Source of the DNA: Ottowia sp. SB7-C50
GTDB taxonomy: Bacteria > Pseudomonadota > Gammaproteobacteria > Burkholderiales > Burkholderiaceae_C
Assembly: GCF_033110285.1 (NCBI RefSeq)
Contig: NZ_CP136995.1
Location: forward strand, 434,001 to 498,000
DNA length: 64,000 nucleotides
Direction: 5' to 3'
The notes beneath the pieces are model-generated. The model had not been told where the DNA came from. It did no database searches and saw only the letters and a list, made by a program, of their open reading frames with translations. Position 1 is the first letter of the stretch; each line of letters begins with the position of its first letter. The position numbers and the translations under genes were made by a program. Shown here piece by piece: positions 43,884 to 51,835 of the stretch.

Positions 43884-44351
43884 TTAAGGCTGGATTCCCC
43901 GGGTGTCGATCAAGTCATCTCTTGACGCATCCATCTTGCATGCGCAGGTTTCGCACAGCAGCGTGATTTCAACTACCCAAGAGCCCGGCGTTCCATTGGG
44001 AAACTCCGGACGTCTTGTGATCCGGTAGATGCCGGAAGGCAGCGCTGACAAGTCCATCTTTACAGGATCGATGACTACCTGCCGATCGGCGGCGGTAGGT
44101 TGTTCCCCTTGATCGCCGTTGGCCTGTTGTTCGTCTCGGTGATTGCGCCAATAGTCGTGATTGCGCTGTGACCACGCGCGCTGGGCCGCCTGCTGGTTGA
44201 TGCGGTAGTCAGGATCGGATTGGAGTTTTGCCCGCTGCCATTCGCGCTTGCGAGCCCGCTGGCATTCAGGGGCGGAGCAGAACGCTTGGTCGGGAACCTG
44301 TGGGCGGGGTTCGAAGGGGTGGCCGCAGTGTGCGCAAAGTCGAGTAGTCAT
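43884..44351 (-). CDS. Zinc-ribbon protein, unknown function
   Basis: A 155-residue protein starting MTTRLCAHCGHPFEPRPQVPDQAFCSAPECQRARKREWQRAK, with C-x2-C and C-x4-C pairs forming a likely zinc site followed by a basic helix. The C-terminal half (VVIDPVKMDLSALPSGIYRITRRPEFPNGTPGSWVVEITLLCETCACKMDAS) has another C-x-C/C pair. GGAG lies six bases before ATG 44351. It may be a DNA-binding accessory of the recombinase operon (inference). Confidence 0.62.
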   Translation of the reverse strand: MTTRLCAHCGHPFEPRPQVPDQAFCSAPECQRARKREWQRAKLQSDPDYRINQQAAQRAWSQRNHDYWRNHRDEQQANGDQGEQPTAADRQVVIDPVKMDLSALPSGIYRITRRPEFPNGTPGSWVVEITLLCETCACKMDASRDDLIDTRGIQP

Positions 44352-44433
44352 CGTGGTCTCCATGCAAAGTCCGTATGGAGACCGCCACTGACCGTGGCGA
44401 AGGGCGCGAAGCAGCTGCCCTATGAAGGGATAT

Positions 44434-45297
44434 TCAACGAGCGACGGTGTTCAACGCGGGGGCCAATGCCACGCTCAAGCGGCCAACGATGGCGGGCAAG
44501 GGTTCTGGCGGAAGTTCGTTCTTCTTGAGAAATGCCAGCCACAGCGCCTGGCGCGAAGCGTCGTGCGCAAACTCGTCCGTCAGGCCGACTGGCAGCGCGT
44601 CAGGAACCGCCATGCCGCGTCTTTCGAATGTGGCCTTGATCGCTTGGGCCAGCAGATCAGTGTCCAGAGTTTCTCGTTCCAACAGCACCGACAGATCGAA
44701 GTAGTCCTTCAGGCGGCTGTTGGTCATGCCCAGCAATGCGATGGCGTGGAGCTTTTCCGCGATGACGGTGTACGTTGGGTAGGCCCGCAGCCGTGGCGCG
44801 GGCATTTCCTCCAGCAGTACTGGGTAGACCGAATCAACAGGCGCCGGGGTGACGGCGTCGCCGAAGCCGACATCGATTTGGGTCTTGCAGCGTGCTCTGG
44901 CCAGATCGCCTGCAATCATCACGCGAACGCCACCGTAGCCAGCTTCCTTGCGGATCTCCTCGACCGCGACGGAGGCTGGGTCGAACATAATGCCGTCGTC
45001 GACCGGTACAGCTGCGATGTCCCGGAATACTTGGGCCACTGACTCCAGATCACTGGCACCGAAACCCAATAGATCGGCATCGCGTGTGGCCCGGTGTGGC
45101 ATGTCGTACCAGAGCGTGAACAGCAGCGCACCCTTAAGCAGAAAACGGTCCGCGTGCGGCGACTGGGTCAGCCGATAGAGGATGCGCTCCAAGGCATAGC
45201 GCACCAGCACCTGATTGAAATCCACGCCTTGCGCCTTGGCGACATTGAGCAGACGCGCACGGACGGATGCCGCGACATTTGGGGTGGCCGCACTCAT
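44434..45297 (-). CDS. AbiEii-family nucleotidyltransferase toxin
   Basis: A 287-residue toxin of type IV toxin-antitoxin systems. Motif I is FLLKGALLFTLWYDMPHRATRDADLLGFG (G-x..RxTxDxD), motif II is CKTQIDVGFGDAV, and AEKLHAIALLGMTNSRLKDYFDLSVLL is the conserved C-terminal region of MenT/AbiEii enzymes, which nucleotidylate tRNA or other targets. The start MSAATPNVAASV overlaps the AbiEi stop by four bases. The DxD pair is intact, so the enzyme should be active. Confidence 0.9.
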   Translation of the reverse strand: MSAATPNVAASVRARLLNVAKAQGVDFNQVLVRYALERILYRLTQSPHADRFLLKGALLFTLWYDMPHRATRDADLLGFGASDLESVAQVFRDIAAVPVDDGIMFDPASVAVEEIRKEAGYGGVRVMIAGDLARARCKTQIDVGFGDAVTPAPVDSVYPVLLEEMPAPRLRAYPTYTVIAEKLHAIALLGMTNSRLKDYFDLSVLLERETLDTDLLAQAIKATFERRGMAVPDALPVGLTDEFAHDASRQALWLAFLKKNELPPEPLPAIVGRLSVALAPALNTVAR

Positions 45298-45899
45298 CCG
45301 ACACTCTCCAGATAGGGTCGCATCACATTGGTCACGCGGCATATCTTGGCGAAACGCCAGATGTCGTCGACGGAGGCTTTGCTGCGCGCCCGGGCGTCCT
45401 TCAGCGCCTCAAGCGCCACATCCAGCCCGATCTTGTTGCGGTGCTTGAAGCAGTCCGCCACGGTCTTGGCCACGCCGTACACCCGGAGCCTGACACCGTC
45501 GCGTTCGACTTCCTCAATCCCTGCCGAGTAGGCATCACCCGTGAACTGCACCATCTTGACGGGCGGGTAGTCGACCCGGGGCGGGTGGCTGCCCCGAGGC
45601 ATGGCGATCCAGATCTGACGCGGCAGCTGTGTGGTCAGCTCATGAAACTGCAGCGCTGTAAGCAGGCAGAACACCGCTTGAGGTACCTTGGTGGCGATGG
45701 TGCCAAGGCTCTCGAATTCCGAAACCTGTGCATCCGGCAGACGGTACAGGCCACGCCCCACCTTCTCTAGTAGACCCGCAGCGGTCAGGCGCGTCAGAAC
45801 GACCCGAGGCGCACTGATGGCGTCCAGATCGCTGGCGCGCAGTAGCCCCTTCTGGCTGGCCAGATCGAGGACGCGTTGATTGTGGGTACTGGAGAGCAT
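45294..45899 (-). CDS. AbiEi-family antitoxin / repressor
   Basis: A 201-residue antitoxin with an N-terminal winged helix (RVLDLASQKGLLRASDLDAISAPRVVLTRLTAAGLLEKVGRGLYRLPDA) and a C-terminal AbiEi domain (VFCLLTALQFHELTTQLPRQIWIAMPRG, GVRLRVYGVAKTVADCFKHRNKIGLDVALEALKDA). AbiEi proteins repress their operon by binding inverted repeats and counter the toxin without direct contact. Stop and toxin start overlap (ATGA). Confidence 0.9.
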   Translation of the reverse strand: MLSSTHNQRVLDLASQKGLLRASDLDAISAPRVVLTRLTAAGLLEKVGRGLYRLPDAQVSEFESLGTIATKVPQAVFCLLTALQFHELTTQLPRQIWIAMPRGSHPPRVDYPPVKMVQFTGDAYSAGIEEVERDGVRLRVYGVAKTVADCFKHRNKIGLDVALEALKDARARSKASVDDIWRFAKICRVTNVMRPYLESVG

Positions 45900-46125
45900 G
45901 GGTGGAGTATGTTCCGTTATTTCGTCGAATGCAACTTCTGGGAGATAAAACGAAACATTTAGCCCACGTTCTCCCGGTATCGCTGCTGGCAGACGATGCG
46001 CTGGGCGCGCTACAAATCGGGGGGTGTTACCGCCTCAATCGCAGCATCCCCTACACGAAAACCTTTTAAGCGAAATTATTTGATGATAGAATCCGCTTGA
46101 ACGAAATCCGATGACGGAGTTGCCA
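45900..46125. promoter_or_regulatory. Divergent promoter region between abiE and the ImmA-linked pair
   Basis: No gene is seen in these 226 bases. TTTCGT (45920-45925) and ACGAAA (45950-45955) form a spaced inverted repeat just upstream of abiEi, a candidate AbiEi operator. Toward the right the sequence is AT-rich (AAATTATTTGATGATAGAAT near 46072-46092), fitting a promoter for the + strand gene, but hexamers are not convincing. Confidence 0.4.
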
Positions 46126-46782
46126 ATGGCCCAGCCGAACCAAGAAACGATCCATGACCTGCTTGTGAGGAATATCCCGCGTGAGCTTGTCATGGGCCTC
46201 GAAGAAGCCAAGCTGGTCGGCGCTCAACGTGCCTATGCTGCGGCGCGAGGGATGGATGACGGGCACTTGCCCAGCGTGGTGGGGCAGTTGCGCCACTTTC
46301 ATATGAACGAGTCCTTCCATCGCGCTCTCGCCGTTGCAGACGCATCTCCCTCACCGCTACGCGGCAATCAGATCGTCACAGGCCGGTCTGGGATCTTCAC
46401 CTTGGCACGGTTCAACACCAAGTATGGGGTCTGGAACAGCGGGCGGCGTAGCGAAACCCGAAAACAGATGTCCCTGGCGAACGCAGCCATCGAGCCACTG
46501 GTTCAACCCGGACTCTTTTCAGGCTACGTGGAGCCATCCCAAGCGGTTGTGTTCGTCGTGGCCTGCTTTGCAGGATCGCTGCACAGCCAGCCGGACACAC
46601 CCGTCTCCATCGAAATCGCGGTTCCAGATCGCCACATGCAAGGCTGGCTTTTCCGGGAACCCATTGACGCATTCATCAAGCGCTACGACCAGCAGCCGAC
46701 AGCAGGCCAGGACGATTTGGCTGTGCCGAAGCTGAAGAAGAACATTGGCAAACAACAAGACAAAGACGGAACAGGCTCATGA
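46126..46782 (+). CDS. Unknown protein translationally coupled to an XRE-ImmA protease
   Basis: A 218-residue protein, start MAQPNQETIHDLLVRNIPREL with GGAG six bases upstream. It has an alpha/beta pattern (LRGNQIVTGRSGIFTLARFNTKYGVWNSGRRSETRKQMSLANAAIEPLVQPGLF; AVVFVVACFAGSLH; VSIEIAVPDRHMQGWLFREPIDAFIKRYD) and a basic tail (KLKKNIGKQQDKDG). I do not recognise the family. Its stop overlaps the next start (ATGA), so it is co-produced with the ImmA/IrrE gene, as toxin or target proteins often are. Confidence 0.65.
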   Translation: MAQPNQETIHDLLVRNIPRELVMGLEEAKLVGAQRAYAAARGMDDGHLPSVVGQLRHFHMNESFHRALAVADASPSPLRGNQIVTGRSGIFTLARFNTKYGVWNSGRRSETRKQMSLANAAIEPLVQPGLFSGYVEPSQAVVFVVACFAGSLHSQPDTPVSIEIAVPDRHMQGWLFREPIDAFIKRYDQQPTAGQDDLAVPKLKKNIGKQQDKDGTGS

Positions 46783-47987
46783 GCAGGGGTGGTGTACAAG
46801 GATTTCAGAAAGATCGACTTAGCCAAATTCTTGCGGCCCGTCGTCTGACTCAAGTCCAGCTGGCCTCGATGGTCGACGTGTCTCCGGCGACCATCAGTAA
46901 GTGGCGCGCAGGAACGCAAGCGCCCGAGCGTGATGCGCTTGAACGCCTTGCTGGCGTGGTCAACGTCACGCCGGAGTGGTTTACGCGTGCGCCCGGGGCG
47001 AAGTTGTCGTTGCCGCTTTTTCGCAGCAACGCGTCAGCGCACGTCGCTGCACGAGCCATGCTGGAGGCCCGCCTTGAGTGGGCCCAGGACGTGGCGGCTG
47101 CCCTGATGGAGTACGTTGACTACCCCGATGTCAATTTGCCCTCTCGTGATTACACCGAGCCGGAGCAGATCACTAACGAGGACATCGAGAAGGCTGCCTG
47201 CGAATGCCGGGATCTGTGGCGTTTGGGCCGCTCGGCGATTCAAGACTTGGCGCTGGCCGTGGAAGGCGCTGGGGTCATCCTCGTTCGGGAAGAAACCGGC
47301 GTTGCCCAGATTGAAGGGCTGTCGGCTTGGAGCGAGGTATTGGGCCGACCGTTGATCCTCCTGTCCGCCGACAAGGACAATGGTTACCGCAGTCGCTTCG
47401 ACCTTGCCCACGAAATCGGGCATCTTGTTCTGCATCGTCACATTCAGCGCACGACTGACAGCGCCCGCCACAAACTGATGGAGCAACAGGCACACCGCTT
47501 CGCAGGCGCATTTTTGCTGCCCGCCGAAACGTTCGCCAGCGAAGTTCGTGTGCCACCGACTCTGGATGACTTGTTGCTGCTGAAGCGCCGTTGGGGCGTG
47601 TCGGCGGCGGCGATCATCATGCGGCTCAAGGCACTTGAGATGCTGGATGAAGATGGTGCTTTGATGCTTTTCAAGCGTCGCTCTGCTCGGTGGGGTGCGA
47701 AATCAGAGCCCGGAGACGAGGATCGTCGCCCAGAGCAGCCACGTCTGCTTCGTCGCACCATCGATCTGTTGGTCGAAGAGAAGGTCATGCCTTTGGACGC
47801 CATCCCGAGACACATCGGACTGGCTGCGGGCGACGTGGAAGCACTCGCCGGATTGCCTGAAGGCTACTTCCAGGGCAAAACCAATATCGTGGAGTTTGCG
47901 CGACTGAAAGCAACCCAGAAGCCGGTTGATGACCAACCAGCCCAAGGCAATAAGGTGGTGCCATTCCGGCCCGTCTCCAAATCCTAA
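46779..47987 (+). CDS. XRE HTH - ImmA/IrrE metalloprotease
   Basis: A 402-residue protein. Residues about 12-66 are an XRE helix-turn-helix (LSQILAARRLTQVQLASMVDVSPATISKWRAGTQAPERDALERLAGV). Residues about 150-260 hold the ImmA/IrrE zinc protease with HEIGH at 211-215 and a downstream helix EQQAHRFAGAFLLP carrying the third ligand region. A C-terminal helical extension (RTIDLLVEEKVMPLDAIPRHIGLAAGDVEALAGLPEGYFQG) resembles a second HTH. It probably represses its operon and cleaves itself or its partner under stress. Confidence 0.88.
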   Translation: MSRGGVQGFQKDRLSQILAARRLTQVQLASMVDVSPATISKWRAGTQAPERDALERLAGVVNVTPEWFTRAPGAKLSLPLFRSNASAHVAARAMLEARLEWAQDVAAALMEYVDYPDVNLPSRDYTEPEQITNEDIEKAACECRDLWRLGRSAIQDLALAVEGAGVILVREETGVAQIEGLSAWSEVLGRPLILLSADKDNGYRSRFDLAHEIGHLVLHRHIQRTTDSARHKLMEQQAHRFAGAFLLPAETFASEVRVPPTLDDLLLLKRRWGVSAAAIIMRLKALEMLDEDGALMLFKRRSARWGAKSEPGDEDRRPEQPRLLRRTIDLLVEEKVMPLDAIPRHIGLAAGDVEALAGLPEGYFQGKTNIVEFARLKATQKPVDDQPAQGNKVVPFRPVSKS

Positions 47988-48003
47988 TGTGAAAGGAGCA
48001 GCG

Positions 48004-48252
48004 ATGTCCAAGAACACAAAGCAGACGTCCTCACGAATTGGTCGGCTGGCGTCGGAAACGCTGCAAAGCAGCAGTTCGTCGCAAGTGGCCAAGAGTCTGG
48101 CCGCCTCGGCACTGTCTCAGCGCAGCGGCGACAAACAGACCGGTGCCCAGATGGAAGACAAGGCCGCACGCGTTTTGGCCAGCGACCGGTACGCCAAAGA
48201 GACGAAAGAACTGGCGGCTTCGGTTCTGTCCCAAGCCAACAAGCAGCGCTGA
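48004..48252 (+). CDS. Small Ser/Ala-rich protein
   Basis: An 82-residue protein with AAAGGAG before ATG 48004. It is composed of repeated 'ASxxLxS/AxxxKQ' style helices (LASETLQSSSSSQVAKSLAASALSQRSGDKQTGAQMEDKAARVLASDRYAKETKELAASVLSQANKQR), in which a SLAASALSQ unit recurs as ELAASVLSQ. It is reminiscent of small island proteins of unknown role that follow ImmA/IrrE genes. It is the third gene of this operon. Confidence 0.65.
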   Translation: MSKNTKQTSSRIGRLASETLQSSSSSQVAKSLAASALSQRSGDKQTGAQMEDKAARVLASDRYAKETKELAASVLSQANKQR

Positions 48253-48272
48253 GCCAGGGAGTCGAGTCCCTC

Positions 48273-48734
48273 ATGTCACACGATCTGAGCGACTCGCAAC
48301 TGAAGGATCTCTGGCGTCAGGGAAAAATCCCGGTCGTCTTCAAGCGCAATAAGCCACTTCCGGTCCTGGCGCGCATTCCGTTCGCCGAAGGGAACATGGA
48401 GTGGCTGCGGGATGGCCGGCGCTTGAAGCCCGATTGGTGTGCGCAGTTCAAAGCCTGGGAAATTCCGACGGCGTGGTTCGACAGCGTGATCAAACTTGCG
48501 CTGAGGCGACACCAAGAGGTCTACGTGATCCAGTTGTACCGGGAGCACCAGAAATGCGCTCCAGCATGCTGGAACGCGGAGGGCTTTCACTGCGAATGCT
48601 CCTGCATGGGGGAGAACCACGGCGGTGGTCATCCAGGCGGCAACTGGTACGAGGTTTCCGAAACCTTTGCCGTGTCCTGGGGGCAGCAGCGCTATTCATG
48701 CCGCCATCTGAAGGTCAAGAACCCCGGGCGCTGA
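48273..48734 (+). CDS. Cys-rich unknown protein
   Basis: A 153-residue protein. The N-terminal part is MSHDLSDSQLKDLWRQGKIPVVFKRNKPLPVLARIPFAEGN, then WCAQFKAWEIPTAWFDSVIKLALRRHQEVYVIQLYREHQ. A cluster CAPACWNAEGFHCECSCMGENHGGG follows with five Cys and nearby His that could bind zinc. No family is recognised. It ends the + strand operon that starts at 46126, and a candidate ncRNA follows. Confidence 0.65.
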   Translation: MSHDLSDSQLKDLWRQGKIPVVFKRNKPLPVLARIPFAEGNMEWLRDGRRLKPDWCAQFKAWEIPTAWFDSVIKLALRRHQEVYVIQLYREHQKCAPACWNAEGFHCECSCMGENHGGGHPGGNWYEVSETFAVSWGQQRYSCRHLKVKNPGR

Positions 48735-48814
48735 CCTTGGCAGCGCAAGCTATCGAAGGTCGGAAATGCGCGGAGACAGCCAAAGTCCACCCGGACCTCC
48801 GCATCGTATATAAT

Positions 48815-48957
48815 CTCGCCTACGGTGTCCTCGCCGGTGAGGCAGGAAGGTTCTCTCTAGTAGGGGACTACACCACCAAATCACTGTTTTGGGTAGTCCA
48901 GTAGCGTCTATCTTAAACACTAAGCCCTAGGTGTATCAAGCACTTAGGGCTTTTTTT
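48815..48957 (+). ncRNA. Candidate structured small RNA
   Basis: A perfect TATAAT box at 48809-48814 is followed by about 140 bases with no plausible gene but with dense pairing. CCTC/GAGG forms a small hairpin, GGACTAC (48865-48871) pairs with GTAGTCC (48893-48899), and a GGTGT/ACACC outer helix is possible. The region ends in a strong intrinsic terminator. The -35 region (around 48785-48791) is weak. It does not match a small-RNA family that I recognise. Confidence 0.5.
48922..48957 (+). terminator. Intrinsic terminator
   Basis: AAGCCCTA (48922-48929) pairs perfectly with TAGGGCTT (48945-48952), continuing into seven T (48951-48957). It ends the candidate ncRNA and the island's + strand operon. 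Confidence 0.85.
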
Positions 48958-49043
48958 CGTCCGAAGGTGTCCAGGAACGGCCAGCGACAGCCGGCCCATT
49001 AGCGGGGTAAGAAAGCGGGGAACTCGGCGATTACCCTGCCGAT

Positions 49044-49111
49044 GGGGTAATTTTTACCCCGTTCACGCCACCTCCCCTGCATACCCTCAGGAAATTTTTC
49101 CTGAGGGTATG
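49044..49111. repeat. Two adjacent inverted repeats at the satellite's structural-gene end
   Basis: GGGGTAA (49044-49050) with TTACCCC (49054-49060) and a 15-base arm pair (49080-49094 with 49097-49111; arms CATACCCTCAGGAAA and its complement). The second is nearly a continuous palindrome with T5 in the centre. They could terminate the satellite's late transcript or belong to an attachment region. Confidence 0.6.
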
Positions 49112-49120
49112 GCGACCTCG

Positions 49121-49207
49121 CGTCTGTGCACCTACTGCACCAAAAGTGTTCCCACATCGGAACAGTTTTGAGGTCTGGCACCCTGCCGTCTGTGCACCTA
49201 CTGCACC
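49121..49207. repeat. 21-base direct repeat flanking the last connector stop
   Basis: The same 21 bases, beginning CGTCTGTG and ending CTGCACC, occur at 49121-49141 and 49187-49207. The second copy contains the stop codon of the head-tail adaptor gene, so the first looks like a duplicated gene end. Att-site duplication or a small recombination scar are both possible. Confidence 0.6.
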
Positions 49208-49515
49208 CGCTTGCACATCAAGTGCAGCTCACGCCCGGCGCTGCGCACGTCTGCCACATGCGTGATGCCGTAGAGCGTGCCCGAGTGGTTCACGCGCATC
49301 GCTGACGTGACGCCCGGGCGATACCGCAGCCGCACGCGCGCAGTCACTTCGCTGACGGCGGCCATTGCCGCGATGAATTCCCGGCCCGCCATCGGCTCCA
49401 CGGCGGCCCAGGCGGTCAGGAACGGCGCCCAGGTGTCGACCGGCTGACCGAACTCGTCCTGTCCCTGCACGCGCTGTTCCAGCGTGATGCGCTGGTCTAG
49501 CTGGCCGGCCCTCAT
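49198..49515 (-). CDS. Head-tail adaptor (SPP1 gp16/HK97 gp7-like)
   Basis: A 105-residue neck protein, start MRAGQLDQRITLEQRVQGQDEFGQPVDTWAPFLTAWAAVEPMAG, the standard beginning of phage head-tail joining proteins. REFIAAMAAVSEVTARVRLRYRPGVTSAMRV and ITHVADV follow. It overlaps the upstream connector stop by four bases and is the last gene of the satellite block. It would provide the interface for a tail supplied by a helper phage. Confidence 0.85.
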   Translation of the reverse strand: MRAGQLDQRITLEQRVQGQDEFGQPVDTWAPFLTAWAAVEPMAGREFIAAMAAVSEVTARVRLRYRPGVTSAMRVNHSGTLYGITHVADVRSAGRELHLMCKRVQ

Positions 49516-49790
49516 AGGCTCATGCCCCGGTGCGGGTTCCACAATTGCCGCGCGGCCTCCAGGTGCTGGCTGCGCTTCACCGGGTCGCCGTCGAAGTCAG
49601 CCTGCACCATCAAGATGATGCCGGTCGCCACGTCTTCACTGACCATGACGGTCTCGCCTGCCGCTGGGATGGGCAGGTCTGCGAATTGCAGGTATTCCAG
49701 CACCGCGCTGTCGATAAGCCGCTGAATCAGCGCATCGCTGTCGGTGCCGTCGATTCGCAGGTGTTGCTTTGCTTGCTCAAGGATAGGCAT
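49512..49790 (-). CDS. Head-tail connector (gp6-like)
   Basis: A 92-residue helical protein: MPILEQAKQHLRIDGTDSDALIQRLIDSAVLEYLQFADLPIP and a C-terminal ATGIILMVQADFDGDPVKRSQHLEAARQLWNPHR. This matches the small connector family that sits on the portal ring. The 132 bases upstream (49791-49922) hold no gene. Confidence 0.85.
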   Translation of the reverse strand: MPILEQAKQHLRIDGTDSDALIQRLIDSAVLEYLQFADLPIPAAGETVMVSEDVATGIILMVQADFDGDPVKRSQHLEAARQLWNPHRGMSL

Positions 49791-49922
49791 TCACAGTCCT
49801 TCTGAATGGGTGCCGGTCGCGCCATTTCCACGTAGGCCACCGGCTTTCGGGGTTTTCCAAGGCGCGGCACTCACCGACTAATCCGCGTCCGGAACCGCCT
49901 TGCGGCGCCCACCGGCAGGGGG

Positions 49923-51422
49923 TCAGACGAAACAGAACTCATTGGCCACATGGCCCGCGTTCTCACCAGCGGCCACGGCGGCGCCAATGGCCATTGCCAG
50001 CGCCTGCATGCCGTCTATGCGGCCCGTGGCGCGGCTCTTGTCCAGCTTGCGCGCGCCGGTCGGGTCTTTCGTCACCACGGCATTGGCGGCGCACATCGTC
50101 AGCACCGGGTGCATGCCGTGGGCAATGCGCTGGTTCAGCAGCTCGGCTTCCAGCGCATCCAACGCGGGCGCCATGTCCTTGTAGCCCTGGCCCCACGGCA
50201 CCAGCGGCAGGTCGCAGCCCACGCGCTCCAATTCCCTGCGCAGCAGGTCGATGCGCCAGCGGTCGTAGGCAATCGCCTGCACGTCCAGTCCCGACAGCAT
50301 CGCGGCCATGTCCTGCGCGACGATCTCGTAATCGACGGTGGCGCCTGGCGTGGTGCGCAGGTGGCCCTGGCGTGCCCACACGTCATAGGGCGCCCGGTCG
50401 CGGCGCGCGCGCTCGAGCAGCCCTTGCTCGGGCGTCCAGAAGTGCGGTTGAACGTGCCACACGCCATCGGCCTTGCCGACGATCACCAGCGCGGTCAGGT
50501 CGGTGCGGGCGCTCAGGTCAAGCCCAGCCCACACGGGGCCATCAAACGGCTGCACAGCGGCGCCGCACGCCTTCCACACGTCAGGCGCCACGAACGGCGA
50601 CTCGGTGCTGACGCGCTGATTCAGCAGCAGATTGCGGGCGCTGTTTTCCATGCTCGGCATGCGCTGCGCCTGCGTCAGTTGGTCGCGCAGGTCGTCCAGG
50701 CTGCGGAACACGCCCAGCGCGGGATTGGCGGCCTGCCATGCGCTTTCGTCCATCAGCTCGCAGCCCTCGGGCGCGGCGTACACGCGGCAGACGATGCGCG
50801 GGTCGTTGCTGGTCTGCGCATCGTCAATCCAGATGCTCAACAGGTCGGCATCGCTGGCGGCCTGCGTGCTGATGGCGATCAGCAGCGGTTCGGCATGCGC
50901 GCCCTGGCTGGTGGTGATGGCGTCCACGAAGTCGGATTGCGGCCCGCGCACCTGGCCCACTTCGTCCAGGATGGCCAGCACCGGGGACAGCCCGTGCGCG
51001 GTCTTGCCGTCAGCGGCCAGCGCGCGGTATTCGGTGTTCATCGGCAGGCCGATCAGGCGCTTGCCGCTGGGGATGATCCGCACCAGCTCCGACAGCTCGG
51101 GCGACAGCCGCACCATGTCGCTGGCCAGCTTGAACACCAGCGCGGCTTGATCGCGGCTCATGGCGCCGGATACCAGTTGCGCATTCAGCTTCGCCTCGGG
51201 GCCGACCAGGTGCGCCAGTAGCAGGCCGGCAATCAAGGCGGTCTTTCCGTTCTTCCTGGCCAGGCTCAGGATGGCGCGGCGGGTGCCGTGTTCGTTGTCG
51301 TAGATCGAGCGGATGAAGTCGCGCTGGAAGTCGGCCAGCACCAGCGGCTTGCCCACATGCTCGCCATCGGGCGTGCGGCAATAGCGCTCGATGAAGGTGA
51401 CGATGCGGGCGGCGCGGGTCAT
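49923..51422 (-). CDS. Terminase large subunit
   Basis: A 499-residue DNA-packaging motor. Walker A-type LARKNGKT (54-61), Walker B SPVLAILDEVGQV (Asp153-Glu154), and a C-terminal nuclease domain with AGLDLSARTDLTALVIVGKADGVWHV, IAYDRWRIDLLRRELERVG and DKSRATGRIDGMQALAMAIGAA. It overlaps the small subunit by four bases. In cf-PICIs this enzyme packages the island into its own capsid. Confidence 0.92.
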   Translation of the reverse strand: MTRAARIVTFIERYCRTPDGEHVGKPLVLADFQRDFIRSIYDNEHGTRRAILSLARKNGKTALIAGLLLAHLVGPEAKLNAQLVSGAMSRDQAALVFKLASDMVRLSPELSELVRIIPSGKRLIGLPMNTEYRALAADGKTAHGLSPVLAILDEVGQVRGPQSDFVDAITTSQGAHAEPLLIAISTQAASDADLLSIWIDDAQTSNDPRIVCRVYAAPEGCELMDESAWQAANPALGVFRSLDDLRDQLTQAQRMPSMENSARNLLLNQRVSTESPFVAPDVWKACGAAVQPFDGPVWAGLDLSARTDLTALVIVGKADGVWHVQPHFWTPEQGLLERARRDRAPYDVWARQGHLRTTPGATVDYEIVAQDMAAMLSGLDVQAIAYDRWRIDLLRRELERVGCDLPLVPWGQGYKDMAPALDALEAELLNQRIAHGMHPVLTMCAANAVVTKDPTGARKLDKSRATGRIDGMQALAMAIGAAVAAGENAGHVANEFCFV

Positions 51423-51832
51423 ACCGCCCGCAGCCTCGGGATCAGGTCGTCCTCATCCTGGCTGCGCACGTCGCGTTCCAGCGTGGCAGCGTTCACCATG
51501 TCGGCAGCACGGCCCACGGTTGCAGTCGGATGCACGGCAACGGCACGCGCCAGGGCCATGGCCAGCCGCGTCAGCTTGGCGTGTTCGTCGCTGCCGACGG
51601 GCGCCGATTCGATGGCGTGCTGGGTGCGCGCCAGATTGGCGGCCAGCACCAGGTCGCTGTCCGTCCAGGTGTCACGCGGGCGGCTGGTCACGATGGCCCG
51701 CCAGAACGGTTTGCACGGCTCGGGCAGGGTGACGTAGCCCGGCGGCTCCAGCGGGCCTTGTGCGGCGTTCTGGTGCGCCTGAACAGCGGCCTTGGCGCTG
51801 TCCGATCGGTGACGGCGGGGCGTGGGCTTCAT
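51419..51832 (-). CDS. Terminase small subunit (P27-like)
   Basis: A 137-residue protein; basic start MKPTPRRHRSDSAKAAVQAHQNAAQGPLEPPGYVTLPEPCKPFWRAIVTSRPRDTWTDSDLVLAANLARTQH, the P27-family pattern, with a helical C-terminus. It would select the packaging site. It lies between HNH and the large subunit, an order common to HK97-type systems and cf-PICIs. Confidence 0.8.
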   Translation of the reverse strand: MKPTPRRHRSDSAKAAVQAHQNAAQGPLEPPGYVTLPEPCKPFWRAIVTSRPRDTWTDSDLVLAANLARTQHAIESAPVGSDEHAKLTRLAMALARAVAVHPTATVGRAADMVNAATLERDVRSQDEDDLIPRLRAV

Positions 51833-51835
51833 TGC

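Larger units (their letters stand above)
39000..48960. mobile_element. Serine-recombinase/ParB island with accessory toxin-antitoxin and defence-type genes
   Basis: Genes 39025-43786 (DUF3987, two ParB/RepB, large serine recombinase) form a mobility and maintenance operon. They are followed by a zinc-ribbon protein, AbiEi/AbiEii, an ImmA/IrrE pair, small unknown genes and a candidate ncRNA. Boundaries are drawn from the change in gene type at both sides; no att core was identified. The efflux operon to the left could be cargo of the same element. Confidence 0.55.
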
